Notes: generated from the letters alone by a model not told the origin. A DNA stretch of 64,000 nucleotides from Natronosalvus amylolyticus (GCF_024298845.1 NZ_CP101156.1:1550001-1614000); one strand, 5' to 3'. Counted from the stretch's first letter, positions 26,294-35,415 are shown. Translations and numbers: made by a program.

Positions 26294-26648
26294 CGTAATC
26301 ACCGCCTCGAACGGCCCAGTCGGTCAAACGAATACGATTCTCGTCTGATAGTACACCAATTCCCCGAGTGTTAATTGGCACCATGACACGCACACACCAC
26401 ATACCTCTCCTTAAGTATGACTAGAATTGCAATCTGCAGAAGTTGGTATCGTGTCCTTATCATGATTGTTACAAAATTTGAAGAGAATCTACACGCCTGG
26501 CCAAAAGTCAGTGCCCGATGAATCAATAGGGGGCCGGTCGTGGACGTCTTCGAGCATGGAGTAATGTAGGGCATATCGAGTGAGGCTGAGTGACGTTGAA
26601 GCGATGACGCTTCGACCGAAAGGCAGCAACCGATTACCCGCTGTCACG
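26294..26648. other. Intergenic stretch between the BCCT and aminotransferase genes
   Basis: The sequence is AT-richer than its neighbours. It should hold the promoter of the BCCT gene on the minus strand. Small frames at 26371-26574 and 26489-26698 have no recognisable features, and I see no gene. Confidence 0.4.
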
Positions 26649-28016
26649 TCACCGGGTGGTCGCCGCCGCAATCGCCTCAACGAGTACGTCCAGCGCAACG
26701 TCGGCCAGTTCGCGGGTTAACACGAGCGGTGGCAGTAGTCGGACGATGCTGTCGTGGCGACCGGCAGTCCAGACCAGCACGCCATGTTCGTAACAGTACT
26801 GTTGAATCGCCGCAACCGTTTCGCCCGCCGGAGTCCCATCCCCGTCGACGAACTCGGCCCCGATAAACAATCCTTTCCCACGCACCTCACCGAGCATCGG
26901 GTTCGTATCCGCGACTTCCTCGAGTCGACCACGGATGTGGTCACCGAGTTCTCGAGCGTGGGCCAGTAAGTCGTGGGCCTGAATGTACTCTATGGCGCGG
27001 ATACCGCCGACCATCGCCGTCACGTGACCGCGGTACGTGCCAGCGTGATCACCCGGCCCCCAGGTATCGAGTTCCTCCCGGTACATCGTCGCCGAGAGCG
27101 GCAGTCCGTTGCCGCCGAGCGCTTTCGCCATCGTCATGACGTCGGGTGTCACGTCGAAGTGGTCGGCGGCGAACCACTCTCCGGTCCGGCCGATGCCGCT
27201 CTGGATTTCGTCGAATATCAACGGCAACCCGTTGTCGTCAGCAATTTCCCTGAGTCCCTCGAGAAAGGCCGTCTGTGGGACGACCACGCCGCCTTCACCC
27301 TGAATCGGTTCGACGAAGATACCCGCCGGGTTCGCGAGACCGCTGTATGGGTCTTCGACGATCGCTCGAACCTCCTCGAGGGCATCTTTCGTCGCCTCGT
27401 CAGGGGTTTTTCCCTGTGCGAACGCGTACGGATAAGGCGCGTGGACGACATCGGGGAGCAACGGCGTGTAGTGACGCTTGAATTTTCTGTTCGAACTCAG
27501 ACTCATCGCCCCGCTCGTCGGCCCGTGATACCCGCCGCGGAACGCGATCAGTCCGTCGCCGCCCGTGTTGTACTTCGCGAGTTTTATCGAAGCTTCTATC
27601 GCATCACTCCCGGTCGGGCCGCCGAAGACGACGCGATTGTTCCCGGCGAGCGACCCCGGTGCGATTTCGTCGAGTTTCTCGATCAGTTCGAGGCGCGCAT
27701 CGGTCGGGAAATCGACCGTATGGACGAGTTTGTCCATCTGTTCGTGGATGGCTTCGACGACGTACGGGTTTGCGTGCCCGACGTTGAGGACGCCGATTCC
27801 GGCGAACATATCGATGAACGTGTTCCCGTCGACGTCCCGGATCGTGGCTCCCTTTCCAGCCTCGAACGCAAGCGGAATGTTGTTCGGATATGCGACGGCG
27901 CTGCTGTCGATCTCGCGTTGCTTCTCGAGCAGGGTTCGGGACCTGGGGCCGGGAACGGTATCGACGGCAGGGGCGTCCGCAAAGTGGAGTTCGTCGATCG
28001 GTGGTCCGGTGGACAT
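26649..28016 (-). CDS. Class III aminotransferase (4-aminobutyrate/diaminobutyrate type)
   Basis: A 455-aa PLP enzyme. It shows [16 protein letters not shown] (residues 133-148), a YHG stacking site (163-165), Asp269 in [18 protein letters not shown], the Schiff-base Lys298 in [15 protein letters not shown], and [13 protein letters not shown] as phosphate-binding loop. The family transfers the terminal amino group of 4-aminobutyrate, diaminobutyrate or ornithine. The N terminus [16 protein letters not shown] is characteristic of this subgroup. It could supply the DoeD-type step from diaminobutyrate to aspartate semialdehyde. The ATG at 28016 follows from the conserved N terminus. Confidence 0.83.
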   Translation of the reverse strand: MSTGPPIDELHFADAPAVDTVPGPRSRTLLEKQREIDSSAVAYPNNIPLAFEAGKGATIRDVDGNTFIDMFAGIGVLNVGHANPYVVEAIHEQMDKLVHTVDFPTDARLELIEKLDEIAPGSLAGNNRVVFGGPTGSDAIEASIKLAKYNTGGDGLIAFRGGYHGPTSGAMSLSSNRKFKRHYTPLLPDVVHAPYPYAFAQGKTPDEATKDALEEVRAIVEDPYSGLANPAGIFVEPIQGEGGVVVPQTAFLEGLREIADDNGLPLIFDEIQSGIGRTGEWFAADHFDVTPDVMTMAKALGGNGLPLSATMYREELDTWGPGDHAGTYRGHVTAMVGGIRAIEYIQAHDLLAHARELGDHIRGRLEEVADTNPMLGEVRGKGLFIGAEFVDGDGTPAGETVAAIQQYCYEHGVLVWTAGRHDSIVRLLPPLVLTRELADVALDVLVEAIAAATTR

Positions 28017-28261
28017 GACCCACAGCATGCGAACCAGTCACAAATAAGTTGTCAGCAGTTATCATCGTTGGATAATCGAAATACGGGGCGAATCACCGCT
28101 CGAGACGCGTGACAGGCGGGCACCTCAAACCACTCGATAGGCGCGTGCTGGGGCGTTCCCGATAGGCCACCGTGGAACCCCCGATGACTGACTGCGCTGA
28201 AACCGGTAGGCCGCCCGTTGACCGATGCCATCATGCTACTCGAGGCACAAACGAACGACCA

Positions 28262-28390
28262 ATGGCGGAACCTGCACGCGATGACGGTCCACCCTGTCCG
28301 CGCTGTGAGGCGTCCCTCTACAAGCGCCACTGTAAGTACGTGTGTCCACAACACGGCGTCATCTACGACTGTTCTGACCCCTTCCGGTGA
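28262..28390 (+). CDS. Small zinc-ribbon protein (42 aa)
   Basis: This short protein reads MAEPARDDGPPCPRCEASLY and then KRHCKYVCPQHGVIYDCSDP. It has two Cys-x2-Cys-like pairs (CPRC and CKYVC, with an adjacent His and a final Cys) that would coordinate zinc. Tiny zinc-finger proteins of this type are common in haloarchaea, where some affect biofilm formation and swarming; that is general family knowledge, not specific to this one. The longer in-frame reading from 28172 lacks conserved features. It lies about 100 bp before a response regulator gene. Confidence 0.72.
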   Translation: MAEPARDDGPPCPRCEASLYKRHCKYVCPQHGVIYDCSDPFR

Positions 28391-28486
28391 TCACTGCGTA
28401 CGATAAGTCGAGTGGCCCGACTCACCAACTGAGTTGACCGCAACGATTACACCGTCTATCATCCTTTTCTCGACAACTACCGCCCT

Positions 28487-29002
28487 ATGTCTACCCAACC
28501 GACCATCCTCGTCGTCGACGACGAGCGAGAGATAACCGACCTGTACGCTACCTGGGTCGACGACAGCTATCACGTCAAAACGGCCTACGACGGGCAGTCG
28601 GCACTCGAGCAGATCGATACGGACGTCGACGTCGTCTTGCTCGACCGTCATATGCCGGATCTGACGGGCGACGAAGTCCTCGCCGAAATCCGGCGTCGCG
28701 GCCACGATTGCTGGATCATCATGGTGACTGCCGTCGACCCCGGACTGGACATCGTCGAACTCGACATCGACGACTACGTGACCAAGCCCGTCTCACGAAT
28801 GCAGCTCACCCGAATCATCGAAAACCTGCGCGTGCAGTCTCGCTACACCCAGAACGGCCGCCGAGAACTCGAGGCACTCTCGAACAAGATGGAAACTCTC
28901 GAAGACGAACTGGACCTCGAGGAACTCGAGGAAACGGAAACCTACCAGCAACTCGAGGCCGACCTCAAAGAGATGAGTGATGCACTCGTCGAAGACGGGT
29001 GA
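28487..29002 (+). CDS. Response regulator with receiver and HalX domains
   Basis: A 171-aa protein. The receiver domain (residues 1-118) begins TILVVDDEREITDLY, with the phosphoacceptor Asp in VVLLDRHMPDLTGDEVL and the conserved lysine in DDYVTKPVS. It is followed by a HalX domain rich in charged helices (SRYTQNGRRELEALSNKMET...), a C-terminal partner specific to haloarchaeal regulators. No DNA-binding domain is present, so output is probably by protein contact. No histidine kinase is adjacent. The final 40 residues look like a coiled coil. Confidence 0.9.
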   Translation: MSTQPTILVVDDEREITDLYATWVDDSYHVKTAYDGQSALEQIDTDVDVVLLDRHMPDLTGDEVLAEIRRRGHDCWIIMVTAVDPGLDIVELDIDDYVTKPVSRMQLTRIIENLRVQSRYTQNGRRELEALSNKMETLEDELDLEELEETETYQQLEADLKEMSDALVEDG

Positions 29003-29011
29003 TCAGGACGC

Positions 29012-29764
29012 TTACTGGACGACCTCGCCACGGTGGCGAAGCGCTCGATACAGCGTCGGCCCGAGAAGCATCCCGGCTGTAGCCGTACAAAACAGGGCCA
29101 ACACCAGGCCGTACTCGCCGTTCGTCCCTTGCTCCATTGCACCCGTGAGCGAAGCCGCAGACGCACCGAGGGCGACGGCTGCCACCGTCCACGGGAGTTC
29201 ACCGATTACCGTCCCGGCGACGAGCTGACGACTCGAGACACCGCTTGCGGCTGCAGCACACGTCGCGATATCGGACGGAATCGGCGCTAACCGCGAGGCA
29301 ATGACACCACGAATTGGCCCGGCGTTCTCGTAGTAGCCAGTGACCACGTCGTGGCTCCGCTCGAGAAGTGTGTCGAATCGACCGGTTCCGGCGGTACGTT
29401 CGGGACTCGAAACCGACGGACCAGCGTGCTCGGCTGAACCGGTTTTCGCGTCTCGCTCGAGGAGCCACCGAGCGACCCCGAACGTCGGCAACACGGTAAA
29501 AGCGACGCCGAGCAATGCAATCGGAACGCCCTGCGTCAGTCCGTAGCCGTATCCGACGACGACTGCGAGTGGCGTCGTCGGCCACGCAAACAGTGGCCGG
29601 AAGACGTAGAGTCCGATCACGAGAAGCGCAAACGTAGTCGGGTCGGTGACGATGCCGTCGAGCGCCGCCACGGTGGCCGTTGGAGAAACAATCAGGGCGC
29701 CGAGAAGCACGATACCGACCAGTAGCGTACCCACGACGACACGAACCGATCCGATACGCTGCAT
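29012..29764 (-). CDS. TVP38/TMEM64-type membrane protein
   Basis: This 250-aa protein has five or six hydrophobic segments and the VTT (SNARE-associated) domain pattern: FRPLFAWPTTPLAVVVGYGYG near the first re-entrant region and IRGVIASRLAPIPSDIATCAAAASG in the second half. The family includes DedA and TMEM64 proteins, some of which act as lipid scramblases or carriers. An acidic insertion (SAEHAGPSVSSPERTAGTG) interrupts the cytoplasmic loop. It is convergent with the response regulator, with only 9 bp between the stops. Confidence 0.8.
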   Translation of the reverse strand: MQRIGSVRVVVGTLLVGIVLLGALIVSPTATVAALDGIVTDPTTFALLVIGLYVFRPLFAWPTTPLAVVVGYGYGLTQGVPIALLGVAFTVLPTFGVARWLLERDAKTGSAEHAGPSVSSPERTAGTGRFDTLLERSHDVVTGYYENAGPIRGVIASRLAPIPSDIATCAAAASGVSSRQLVAGTVIGELPWTVAAVALGASAASLTGAMEQGTNGEYGLVLALFCTATAGMLLGPTLYRALRHRGEVVQ

Positions 29765-29954
29765 CGACACGCGGGCGTTCGAACCCGGCCGTTGAAACCT
29801 TTGTGCCTCTCCCGGTGTTTTGTATCACCTTCAATACGTTGTGTCACTCTCGATCGAAGCGTGCCCGTTGGAGGTATCCAGCAGGTCTACAACTCGATAT
29901 CCGGCGCGGTCGCCGACACAATGTTTAAGCACACTCGCAGGTCACTCAGGATCG

Positions 29955-30308
29955 ATGGACGAGCGCGTCGAACTCGGTCTCGCTCTGCTCGAGCGACTCG
30001 AATACGAGTCACTGCCGTTGCCCGAGGTGGTCGACCGAATTGAGACGATCACGAACGACCCCATCGTTGCCCGAACGATCCTCGATGAAGCTGAACTTCG
30101 GGGGTTGATCGAACGCGAGGAGGGTATCGTCCGCGTCAAAAGCCGACAGTACGTTCGCTTCGAGGAACAGGTCGTGACCAAAGAGGGCGATTTTTCCTGC
30201 CGACGCTGTGGCTCGAGCCTCTCGACGGGCTACTTTCTCAAACTCGAGGCCGGCGAACTGGGGCCGTTCGGCTCGTCGTGTATTCGGAAAGTTACCGGGC
30301 GGGAGTGA
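29955..30308 (+). CDS. Conserved haloarchaeal protein with winged-helix-like and C-terminal Cys motifs
   Basis: This 117-aa protein starts MDERVELGLALLERLEYESL and continues with a predicted winged-helix region (PLPEVVDRIETITNDPIVART-like helices and LRGLIEREEGIVRVKS). It ends with the pattern FSCRRCGSSLSTGYFL and SSCIRKVTG, where three cysteines could bind zinc. I think it corresponds to a family of unknown function labelled DUF5830, from memory. A nucleic-acid-binding role is plausible but unproven. The ATG at 29955 is chosen because the upstream extension is not acidic or conserved-looking. Confidence 0.65.
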   Translation: MDERVELGLALLERLEYESLPLPEVVDRIETITNDPIVARTILDEAELRGLIEREEGIVRVKSRQYVRFEEQVVTKEGDFSCRRCGSSLSTGYFLKLEAGELGPFGSSCIRKVTGRE

Positions 30309-30358
30309 CAGGAAAATCGGTTGGTGACGAGGGCGTCGAGTACCGGCGCTGGGAAACC

Positions 30359-31480
30359 TTACCGGCCGCGGCGTAACTCTTCGATCAGTTGCTCGATAGT
30401 CTCCTGTTGGGCGGCAATCTGTTCGGTCTGTTTCGAGACCGTCTCCTCGAGCACCTCGATTCGCTCGAGCAGTTCGGGGTCCGTCCGGGGCGTTGGCGGG
30501 GACGACTCGGTCGATCCCTGACTCTCGTCGACCGCCTCGAGTGTGGGGGACTCGAAGGGGTCCTCTCCAACGTTGCTCGCACCCGTCGCTCGCTCGGTCG
30601 TCGGCGAGCCTGTGCGGGGACCGTTTGTGGTGTCGCCAAGCGGGTCACTCGAGGTATCGTTCGGCGTGTCCGTCTGTACGGCAGTCGACTCGGCGGTAGC
30701 CGATGGGTCTGCCCCTGATTGGTCGTCGGCAATCGCCCCGTCAGCATCGAGTTCCGGTGGGTTGGCATCCAGCGGGTCAACACCGACGCCGAAATCGACA
30801 GCGGAACGAGACGCTTCTGCTGGCTCCCCATCACCATCGTCTTCGGCAACTGTGGCGTTGAGTTCCTCTAGCGAGTCGACGTCGTAATACGTAAACAGGG
30901 CGCGCTCGAGGCGTTCACGAACCTCGCCCGCGCGGTCGTTCGGGGTTTTGAATCGCTGTTGTCGCCCGTCGGTCTCGAGGACGATCTGTGTGGCGACGCT
31001 CCCGGGTTCGAACGAGAGGTTGGTGACGGATTCGTACCCGTATTGCTCGAAATCGCCGTCCCAGACGGCCTCGCCGATGTGTTTGACGAGGCGGTGACTC
31101 GTGAGGATGACGGTCAGTTCGCTAAAGCGGAACGTCTGGAGGACGGTTTCACCGGGTTCGGTTATTCCGTTGCCGTTGAGGACGCCCGCGAGGACGGGAT
31201 GTAAGACGTCGTCGGTGCGTTTTGCGGGGATGGTAAACTCGCGGGTCCCCTCCAGTGGGTACTCGAGCGTGAATCGGGTTTTTCGGCGGCCTTCAGAAAG
31301 CGTGAGTCGATCGGCTTCGTGGGGGAAGCTATCGACGGATTCGTCGCTGAGAAGGCCATCGGCGCGATAGATAATGGTTTTCGAGGGGGTAATAAACAGT
31401 TCGTCGTCGCCACCGAGCCCGACACGGGTGGCGATCTCCTCGCCCTCGAGCGTCGACTGGACGATTCCGGGAACGGTCAT
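30359..31480 (-). CDS. Conserved haloarchaeal protein with PH-like N-terminal repeats and C-terminal coiled coil
   Basis: A 373-aa protein. Residues 1-200 contain two similar beta-rich blocks with DELFITPSKTIIYRADGLLS and LTVILTSHRLVKHIGEAVW, which look like PH/bPH-type domains. A disordered acidic Ser/Thr-rich linker follows (200-325). It ends in a coiled coil, DPELLERIEVLEETVSKQ to the final LIEELRRGR. I recall this N-terminal region as DUF7115, but cannot confirm it. The ATG at 31480 is chosen since the upstream part of the frame overlaps the tRNA-Met promoter region. Function unknown; scaffold or membrane-proximal signalling is possible. Confidence 0.6.
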   Translation of the reverse strand: MTVPGIVQSTLEGEEIATRVGLGGDDELFITPSKTIIYRADGLLSDESVDSFPHEADRLTLSEGRRKTRFTLEYPLEGTREFTIPAKRTDDVLHPVLAGVLNGNGITEPGETVLQTFRFSELTVILTSHRLVKHIGEAVWDGDFEQYGYESVTNLSFEPGSVATQIVLETDGRQQRFKTPNDRAGEVRERLERALFTYYDVDSLEELNATVAEDDGDGEPAEASRSAVDFGVGVDPLDANPPELDADGAIADDQSGADPSATAESTAVQTDTPNDTSSDPLGDTTNGPRTGSPTTERATGASNVGEDPFESPTLEAVDESQGSTESSPPTPRTDPELLERIEVLEETVSKQTEQIAAQQETIEQLIEELRRGR

Positions 31481-31582
31481 GCGGCGAAATTCGCACGACC
31501 TCGTCATAAATCCGTGGGTACGGATTGCACGCCGGGGTCGAATGGGAAGGTTAAAGAAACACAGCGCACAAGCGGAGAGTGA

Positions 31583-31737
31583 GCCCGGGTGGCTTAGCTG
31601 GACATAGCGCCGCACTCATAGGGTTCAGAGATTCGGTGCGGTTTCGCCTTGGAAGCCTGCGTGTCCCCCATACGAGGACTGCCGAGCCTCGAACCTGGGA
31701 CATGCGGAGATCGAGGGTTCGGAGCCCTCCCCGGGCA
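31583..31737 (+). tRNA. Elongator tRNA-Met (CAU) with intron
   Basis: The exons fold into a cloverleaf. The acceptor stem is GCCCGGG with CCCGGGC and discriminator A. The anticodon stem CCGCA with TGCGG encloses CTCATA, giving anticodon CAU at 31617-31619. The T arm is GAGGG-TTCGGAG-CCCTC. An intron of about 81 nt (31621-31701) follows position 37, the usual archaeal site for a bulge-helix-bulge-processed intron. Haloarchaeal elongator tRNA-Met commonly carries such an intron. CCA is not encoded. Its 3' end is the attachment site of the island that follows. Confidence 0.92.
31621..31701 (+). other. Intron of tRNA-Met
   Basis: An insertion of about 81 nt lies between anticodon-loop positions 37 and 38. 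The exact boundaries are inferred from restoring the CCGCA/TGCGG anticodon stem and could shift by one or two nucleotides. Confidence 0.75.
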
Positions 31738-31740
31738 CTT
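31716..31740 (+). repeat. attL-like tRNA-Met 3' end repeat
   Basis: 25 bp covering the T loop, acceptor 3' strand and four following bases recur exactly at 31876-31900. The last 14 bp of the tRNA recur imperfectly at 38829-38842 (13 of 14). Confidence 0.85.
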
Positions 31741-31754
31741 CCTTTCTACACGAA

Positions 31755-31775
31755 GTCACGAACGGAGTGAGTGAC
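31755..31775 (+). ncRNA. tRNA-Met trailer hairpin 1 with GAAC...GTGA loop
   Basis: GTCAC and GTGAC pair around the 11-nt loop GAACGGAGTGA, 17 nt after the tRNA. It is the counterpart of the hairpins after tRNA-Val and tRNA-Tyr. Confidence 0.55.
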
Positions 31776-31818
31776 GAGTCTAAAAGGGGTGCCCGGAAGA
31801 GGCGACGAACCCGGTGGT

Positions 31819-31843
31819 CTTCACCGAGCGACGCGAGGTGAAG
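31819..31843 (+). ncRNA. tRNA-Met trailer hairpin 2
   Basis: A 7-bp stem, CTTCACC with GGTGAAG, encloses the 11-nt loop GAGCGACGCGA. It has the same loop length as its neighbours but a variant loop sequence. Confidence 0.5.
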
Positions 31844-31846
31844 GCA

Positions 31847-31873
31847 GGAACGACGAACGAGGTGAGTCGTTCC
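31847..31873 (+). ncRNA. tRNA-Met trailer hairpin 3 with GAAC...GTGA loop
   Basis: An 8-bp perfect stem, GGAACGAC with GTCGTTCC, encloses the 11-nt loop GAACGAGGTGA. It ends 2 bp before the duplicated tRNA 3' end at 31876. Confidence 0.6.
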
Positions 31874-31875
31874 GT

Positions 31876-31900
31876 GGTTCGGAGCCCTCCCCGGGCACTT
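31876..31900 (+). repeat. Second exact copy of tRNA-Met 3' end
   Basis: 25 bp identical to 31716-31740, displaced by exactly 160 bp. It may be the scar of an earlier small insertion nested at the same site. Confidence 0.85.
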
Positions 31901-32026
31901 ATCAAATTATTATCATGCCCTAACGACTACCCAGTGTAGCGTTTATTCCGGATACTGTCGCTTTTCGGTCGTTAGGCAACTCGCGATCGTTTCGTCTCCT
32001 CCGACACCGGTGGTCACCTGGCGGAG

Positions 32027-32227
32027 GTGGGAACGGTGACCGCTCGAGCGCGTCACGACCAACCTGCCCGTCGACTGGATGAACCCGGGGAGACGGTAAC
32101 CGAGTGCCCCAACCGATCCTGCGGGCGTTCGATCCGGATCGTCTTCGTTTCCGGTGCTCGGCGATACTTCTGTCCGTACTGCGACACTCGTCTTCGCAGT
32201 GATCTCGTCGACGGAGGTGCGCCGTGA
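32027..32227 (+). CDS. Small zinc-ribbon protein of the island
   Basis: A 66-aa protein with a GTG start; another GTG at 32036 is possible. It contains CPNRSCGRSIRIVFVSGARR followed by YFCPYCDTRLR, a zinc ribbon with four cysteines in two pairs. Its stop overlaps the start of the DUF7845-like reading frame by 4 nt, so the two were probably an operon. Such small zinc proteins are frequent in haloarchaeal plasmids and proviruses. Function unknown. Confidence 0.5.
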   Translation: MGTVTARARHDQPARRLDEPGETVTECPNRSCGRSIRIVFVSGARRYFCPYCDTRLRSDLVDGGAP

Positions 32228-33835
32228 GCCACGTGGCGACGGCCCCGCACGAGTGCGAGGGCAACCTCATCTTCACCGAGAACGGCCTGAGCCCGTACTG
32301 GATCGTCGGGAAATTGCTCACGTCCGGCTTCGGTGGCTACTCCGGCGAGATCGAGACGGAGATCGATGGCGAGGAGTGGACGCTCACGCTCACCTACCAG
32401 AAGAGCGGGATCGCGCCCCGGCTCGAGGACTCCATTGGCGGAGACCGGCTCTACGAGTTCCGGATCGGCGCTTAGGGCCAAGGAGAGCGGAAGGCGAACT
32501 ACTTGATTCAGCCCCGGTTCACCGACATGCGCCACTACGAAACGGGCGAGCCGGTTTCGACGCCGTTCGATCACATTCCCGAAGACGAGGGCATCAACGT
32601 CCGGTTCTCGGGATCGAACCTCGAGCCGGACGAGTTCCTCGCGTTGCTCCCGCAGTTCGTTCAGGTGCTCGCCCTCGAGGGTGACATCTACGTCAACCCA
32701 GAATACTTCGCCAGTTCGGTTCATGAGATGAGCAACATCACGACATACGAGCGCTACGTTCGCCTGAACCGGAACTGGAGTCAGAAGCTCGTCGGTCGCG
32801 GTGGGGCTATGCAGCGGCTCTTGCTCCTCTGTGCGACGGAGAAGGACAGTAAAGTCGAGTACAAGATCGACAACGAGGACGTCGTCGGTTACAACCACCG
32901 AATTGTCTTGCCGAAAGAGGACGCCAAACGGCTCATCTCAGGCCACCGGTACGGCAAACAGATCAAGCACTACCATCCGAAACACGTCCGGACGAAAGAC
33001 GAGAGTGACCCACTCTACCACCCCAAGGTCGGCGTTCTGTTGAAGAAGTCGCTGACGGGTCATGCCTTCGCTTGGGGCGATCGCCAACAGCTGCGCCGAG
33101 AGATCGACGAGACGCTCATCAACGTGCTTTACTGGAGTGACGTCCCCGTCCAAGCCGATCAGACGACGTACATCCCGGACAAGCACTTTGATGTGCAGCC
33201 AGCCGACGAATCGGTTCCGCTCGTCGCTGATCCGACGCCGGAGATGGAGGCGAACCAGGACGCTCCTCATTACCGTCTTGCGAGACCTCTGTGAGAGCGA
33301 CGTGGAAGTCCTCGAGACGCTCGTGACCGACGGCGGCGAGCAACACCCCCAACAGATAGCGAACAACACTGAGCGAGGAATCAGTACGATCTACCGAGCA
33401 CTCGAGCGCCTCCACGGAATCGTTCGAAATGAAGGTGCTTCGGTTTCGTTCGCGAGCAAGAAGTACGAGCAAGAGATCGCTGCGATCGTCGAGAGCACCG
33501 AGCACCAGATCGAGAACGCAGCAGATCGCGCCGCGAAGATTCTCGACCTCGAAACGCGCCAAGCCGCTTCGAGCGCCTGGCAGAAGTGGTGTCAGAAGTA
33601 CGCCGCGAAGATCACCGACGTGACTGACGAGAATCAGCCGACGGTTCGAATCGATACGATTCTCTCACGGCTCAAGAGTACCTCGTATCCGAATCTCCAA
33701 GAGGTTCTTTCCGAAGGTGTAGATGACTGGCACCGTGACGGTCGAGATCCTGGTGAACTGCTCGAGGCAACGGTGAAGTGGCGAGCCGGAGGCGATGCGT
33801 GGGAAGTCGGGAAGGTGAAACCAACGCTCAGATAG
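32224..33835 (+). pseudogene. DUF7845-like gene broken by an in-frame TAG and a frameshift
   Basis: Three open segments make one protein. Segment one (32224-32472) begins ATAPHECEGNLIFTENGLSP and stops at TAG 32473-32475. The same frame continues to 33294 with FTDMRHYETGEPVSTPFDH and YGKQIKHYHPKHVR. Near 33270 the homology shifts by one base into another frame that runs to 33835, with ITVLRDLCESDVEVLETLV and a winged-helix region (GISTIYRALERLHGIV). I recall the intact arrangement as DUF7845, a haloarchaeal element-associated family of about 530 residues. CAG to TAG is a likely origin of the stop. Function unknown; the winged helix suggests DNA binding. Confidence 0.7.
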
Positions 33836-33996
33836 CGCTGTCTTCGTGAGTGGCAACACTGTAATAGCCCACTAAAACAAGGCTTCTTTTGCCGGTTTCG
33901 TGTCGCGAGAGAGGGGGGGTATCTTCGTCTGGAGTGCTTTCAGCGTCCCTTTCAGTCGTTGGACAGGCGGGTTTCGTCCCAGGCAGTGGGACATCC

Positions 33997-34019
33997 CCCT
34001 TAGGGAGTGTGCCTAAGGG
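33997..34019. other. Perfect short inverted repeat
   Basis: CCCTTAGG and CCTAAGGG flank a 7-nt loop, between the broken DUF7845-like gene and the end of the YgjP gene. It could terminate one of the two convergent transcripts. Confidence 0.4.
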
Positions 34020-34023
34020 CACG

Positions 34024-34215
34024 GGCGAGAAAAATACCCCGCACCTCCGCAGCCGACGTTCCAGTTGAAACACTCGAAGCGAAGGTTCAACTGCTTCTCA
34101 ACTGCTTCGAGAGTGACGGTTTAGACGGTGAGCGTACTACCCTTGACACGGAGCCACTCTCGCCTCTCGCGATAATCGGGAACCAACGTTCCGACCGTAT
34201 TCCAGAACGCGTCCG
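34024..34215. repeat. Internal island duplication, copy 1
   Basis: About 190 bp, starting GCGAGAAAAATACCCC and running into the 3' end of the YgjP gene, recurs with roughly 75-80 percent identity by eye at 36251-36435. This copy includes the intact YgjP C terminus (ERREWLRVKGSTLTV on the minus strand). Confidence 0.75.
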
Positions 34216-34756
34216 AGTGTTCTTCGTGCCTAAAATGGGCGAGTTCGTGCGCGACAACGTAATCCTGAATCTTACGCGGTGCGAGAATCAGCCGCGAATG
34301 GAGTGAAACGTGTCCCGGTCGATACTCTCCCCACCGACGTTGGAGCGTCGTCACTTCGATCTCGATGTCGTCGATACCCAACTTTTGGATGTAATCGTCC
34401 GCTCGCTTGGGGAGTTTCTGAGTCGCTTCGGTAACATACCAGTCGACAACCGCCTGCCGCTTTCGGCGTGTATTGATAGCATCATTTTCAGGAACGAGTA
34501 GATCGAATCGATTTCCGTCGAAGATGAGTTCCGGTTCAATCACCGAGGACTCCTCGACTCGAAGCCGATACCGACGACCGTTATAAAGGAGTTTCTCACT
34601 GCTCAGGTACTCCTTGTCCAGCGGCGGGTCGTCCTGTTCGACTAGGCCGTATAGCGTCTCGAGAATCCACTGCTTCTTCTTTTCGAGTACGTCCTCGACG
34701 TCATCCACCGTTGCACTGGTCGGTGCCCGGACGGCCAACTCCATGGAACCGTCCAT
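34121..34756 (-). CDS. YgjP-like (M48-type) metallopeptidase, N-terminally shortened
   Basis: A 211-aa protein with the zinc motif HELAH in DYVVAHELAHFRHEEHSDAFW near the C terminus. The preceding block RRWGEYRPGHVSLHSRLIL is typical of the YgjP/DUF45 family, often encoded beside type I restriction genes. The frame upstream of the first ATG still encodes IEWSPDRSTIGLS, the usual family N terminus, but is cut by a stop before any start codon. The gene therefore seems to have lost its first residues where it joins the hsdR remnant. Activity is uncertain. The last 30 codons are duplicated at 36335-36440. Confidence 0.7.
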   Translation of the reverse strand: MDGSMELAVRAPTSATVDDVEDVLEKKKQWILETLYGLVEQDDPPLDKEYLSSEKLLYNGRRYRLRVEESSVIEPELIFDGNRFDLLVPENDAINTRRKRQAVVDWYVTEATQKLPKRADDYIQKLGIDDIEIEVTTLQRRWGEYRPGHVSLHSRLILAPRKIQDYVVAHELAHFRHEEHSDAFWNTVGTLVPDYRERREWLRVKGSTLTV

Positions 34757-34789
34757 CGAGAGCCCGATCGTGGAGCGGTCAGGACTCCA

Positions 34790-35358
34790 CTCGATTTGAG
34801 TTCACGAACCTTCTCACCGCAGCCTTCGAGGTTCATCGAGTCGTCCCGGTAGCGCTCTTTTGCGCGGGCGAAAATCTCGCTGAGCCGGTCGAGATCCTCT
34901 TTGTACGGGTTCGCCATCGGGTCCGGAAGGACGACGTCCATCAGCTGCGAGAATCGCTTGTAGGCGTTCTTAAACTCGATACGGATGTCTTCGGGCTCGA
35001 GCGTCTGGAGACACGCCTCCATGTCGTCGAGATCGTCGAAGAAGGCGGTTGCCTTCCGGTGGACGGCCTCGAGGAGGACGACGGCACGCTGGTCGGCGAA
35101 CTCACGGACGAACCGATCGAGTTCCCGCCGGACCTCGATTTCGACCTCACTCGGGAACTGGCGTTCAACGAAACCGGGTCCTTTGATCTCGTGGTCACCG
35201 TCGTGGACGACGAATCTGACGAGGCGGTCGTCGCGCTCCCGTTCGGGATCAAGAGCGTCGACACCGGTGAGGATCTGGAAATCTGCGAGGGGTAACCCAC
35301 GAACCCGCTCCGCCCGGCGTGGGTCGGCCTGACCGGAAGTGGCTACCGGGGCGCGGGT
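34790..35358 (-). pseudogene. Remnant of type I restriction enzyme R subunit (hsdR) C-terminal region
   Basis: The minus-strand frame is open from an upstream stop at 35359-35361 to beyond 34790. It encodes a helical region with EFKNAYKRFSQLMDVVLPDP, YKEDLDRLSEIFARAKERYR and NLEGCGEKVREL, which resembles the C-terminal helical domain of HsdR. It lacks a start and the ATPase and nuclease domains. Its end runs out of frame into the YgjP gene, so the true 3' end is missing. No hsdM or hsdS is in the window. The identification rests on pattern memory. Confidence 0.5.
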
Positions 35359-35415
35359 TCAGTTCCAGCGTCTGGAACCGGGTACGTGCCGTTGTGGGAG
35401 TCGATCCGGTTCCGT

